Positions 7,081-8,665 of a stretch of 8,665 bases of DNA are shown here, piece after piece. The notes beneath the pieces were generated by a model. It saw only the letters and a program-made list of their open reading frames with translations, had not been told where the DNA came from and did no database searches. Origin of the DNA: Paracoccaceae bacterium (GTDB lineage Bacteria > Pseudomonadota > Alphaproteobacteria > Rhodobacterales > Rhodobacteraceae); assembly GCA_015485375.1 (NCBI GenBank), contig WFTU01000312.1, positions 1-8,665 of the forward strand, read 5' to 3'. The stretch's first letter is position 1, and each line of letters opens with the position of its first letter. The position numbers and the translations under genes are program-made.

Positions 7081-8665
7081 ATGTCTTCTTACGAATATAC
7101 CGATCACACTTATGACGTTGTCGTAGTCGGCGCCGGTGGCGCAGGTTTGCGCGCCACGCTGGGCATGGCCGAACAGGGTTTGAAAACCGCCTGTGTGACC
7201 AAGGTTTTCCCGACCCGTTCGCACACGGTTGCGGCGCAGGGCGGGATTGCCGCCTCGCTGTCCAACATGGGACCTGACAACTGGCAGTGGCACATGTATG
7301 ACACCGTGAAGGGCTCCGACTGGCTCGGCGATACCGACGCGATGGAATATCTGGCGCGTCAGGCCCCGAAGGCGGTTTACGAGCTTGAACACTATGGCGT
7401 GCCATTCTCGCGCACCGAAGAGGGCAAAATCTACCAGCGCCCGTTCGGCGGCCACACCACCGAATTCGGCGAAGGCCCCCCCGTGCAGCGCACCTGTGCC
7501 GCTGCCGACCGTACCGGCCACGCCATGCTGCATACGCTTTACGGCCAGTCGCTGAAACATGACGCCGAATTCTTCATCGAATATTTCGCCATTGACCTGA
7601 TCATGTCCGACGACGGCCAGTGTCAGGGTATTCTGGCATGGAAGCTCGACGACGGCACCCTGCACCGTTTCAACGCCAAAATGACCGTTCTGGCAACGGG
7701 TGGCTACGGTCGCGCCTTCTTCTCCTGCACTTCGGCGCACACCTGCACCGGTGACGGCGGCGGGATGCTCGCGCGTCAGGGTCACGCGCTTCAGGACATG
7801 GAGTTCGTGCAGTTCCACCCGACCGGTATCTACGGTGCCGGCATGCTGATCACCGAGGGCGCGCGCGGCGAAGGCGGGTATCTGACCAACTCCGAAGGCG
7901 AGCGCTATATGGAACGCTACGCGCCGACCTACAAGGATCTGGCCTCGCGCGATGTGGTTTCGCGCTGCTCGACAATCGAGATCCGCGAAGGGCGCGGCGT
8001 TGGTCCGAACAAGGATCACGTCTATCTACACCTCGACCACCTGCCGCCGGAAACGCTGGCGCTCCGTCTGCCGGGTATTTCCGAAAGCGCGAAAATCTTC
8101 GCCGGTGTCGATGTCACCAAGGAACCGATTCCGGTTCTGCCGACGGTCCATTACAACATGGGCGGTATTCCGACCAACTATCACGGCGAGGTTCTGGCCC
8201 CGACCGAAGATGACCCCGATCGCGTCTTGCCCGGCCTGATGGCTGTGGGCGAGGCCGGTTGCGCCTCGGTCCACGGTGCCAACCGCCTCGGATCCAACTC
8301 CCTGATCGACCTCGTGGTGTTCGGCCGTGCCGCTGCCATCCGCGCAGGGGAAATCGTCGATCCGAACGAGAAAAATGCGCCGCTCAACGAAGCATCCCTC
8401 GATAAGGCAATGGAGCGTTTCGACGGTCTGCGCCATGCGGACGGCGCGATCCCTACTGCCGAGCTGCGCCTCGAAATGCAGAAAACCATGCAGAACGACG
8501 CGGCCGTGTTCCGCTCCTCCAAATCGCTGGCCGAGGGTGTCGAGACAATGTCCGGCGTTGCCGCGAAGCTCTCCGACCTCAAAGTCACCGACCGTTCGCT
8601 GGTCTGGAACTCCGACCTGATGGAGACGCTGGAGCTGACCAACCTGATGCCGAACGCGCTGGCAA
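7081..8665 (+). CDS. sdhA: Succinate dehydrogenase flavoprotein subunit SdhA, partial (C-terminus beyond the window)
   Basis: Catalytic subunit of complex II: oxidises succinate to fumarate through covalently bound FAD and passes electrons to SdhB. The first 528 residues are present, of about 600 expected. Motifs in order: FAD-binding GAGGAG (17-22), SHTVAAQGG (47-55) with H48 as the FAD-linked histidine, HTTEFGEGPP (125-134), ATGGYGRAF (205-213), FHPTG with H246, TEGARGEGG (258-266), catalytic R290 in ASRDVVSR, H357 in VHYNMGG and R402 in NRLGSNSL. All dicarboxylate-site residues (equivalents of E. coli H242, R286, H354, R399) are intact. GGAG lies 6 bases before the ATG. The frame is open to the last base, and sdhB is expected to the right. 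Confidence 0.99.
   Translation, partial: MSSYEYTDHTYDVVVVGAGGAGLRATLGMAEQGLKTACVTKVFPTRSHTVAAQGGIAASLSNMGPDNWQWHMYDTVKGSDWLGDTDAMEYLARQAPKAVYELEHYGVPFSRTEEGKIYQRPFGGHTTEFGEGPPVQRTCAAADRTGHAMLHTLYGQSLKHDAEFFIEYFAIDLIMSDDGQCQGILAWKLDDGTLHRFNAKMTVLATGGYGRAFFSCTSAHTCTGDGGGMLARQGHALQDMEFVQFHPTGIYGAGMLITEGARGEGGYLTNSEGERYMERYAPTYKDLASRDVVSRCSTIEIREGRGVGPNKDHVYLHLDHLPPETLALRLPGISESAKIFAGVDVTKEPIPVLPTVHYNMGGIPTNYHGEVLAPTEDDPDRVLPGLMAVGEAGCASVHGANRLGSNSLIDLVVFGRAAAIRAGEIVDPNEKNAPLNEASLDKAMERFDGLRHADGAIPTAELRLEMQKTMQNDAAVFRSSKSLAEGVETMSGVAAKLSDLKVTDRSLVWNSDLMETLELTNLMPNALA

Overview
The window looks like chromosomal DNA from an alphaproteobacterium of the Rhodobacterales (Rhodobacter/Roseobacter type). 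It is GC-rich and carries a gene order I associate with that order: mdh and sucC on one strand and, divergently, a malyl-CoA thioesterase, an NnrU-like protein, a DUF1737 protein, mesaconyl-CoA hydratase, a DUF4344 protein and sdhCDA. There are no RNA genes, insertion sequences, phage genes or CRISPR arrays. This is central carbon metabolism, not an accessory island.

Left part (1-2382, minus strand): mdh (malate dehydrogenase, complete) is followed downstream by sucC (succinyl-CoA synthetase beta subunit), which runs off the left edge. The left edge is abnormal. After residue 363, SucC does not continue into its usual C-terminus but jumps back, in frame, to residue 199. As a result bases 1-111 are a perfect copy of bases 496-606, a 495-bp tandem step. 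This is either a contig-end assembly error or a real, recent in-frame duplication.

Middle (2383-2612): a 230-bp divergent promoter region with TTGC/GCAA-type small palindromes.

Right part, plus strand (2613-6124): a tightly packed operon of mcl2, nnrU-like, DUF1737, mch and a secreted DUF4344 metallopeptidase-like gene, with gaps of 13 nt or less. mcl2 and mch belong to the ethylmalonyl-CoA route of acetyl-CoA assimilation, whose products (malate via malyl-CoA, and succinyl-CoA after propionyl-CoA carboxylation) feed straight into the enzymes encoded on either side (Mdh, SucC, Sdh). Then come sdhC, sdhD and sdhA (6296 to the right edge), encoding respiratory complex II.

The most interesting non-coding signal is a pair of near-identical bipartite elements, TGTGATCAC-N13-GTGATCACA. 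One lies between mdh and sucC (1352-1384) and one between the DUF4344 gene and sdhC (6118-6152). In both, two GTGATCAC palindromes are exactly 21 bp apart centre to centre, and the array centre is about 160-170 bp upstream of the start codon of a TCA-cycle gene. They may be paired operators of a shared regulator or transcript-end hairpins. The equal spacing despite different stem and loop lengths favours protein binding, but this is inference.
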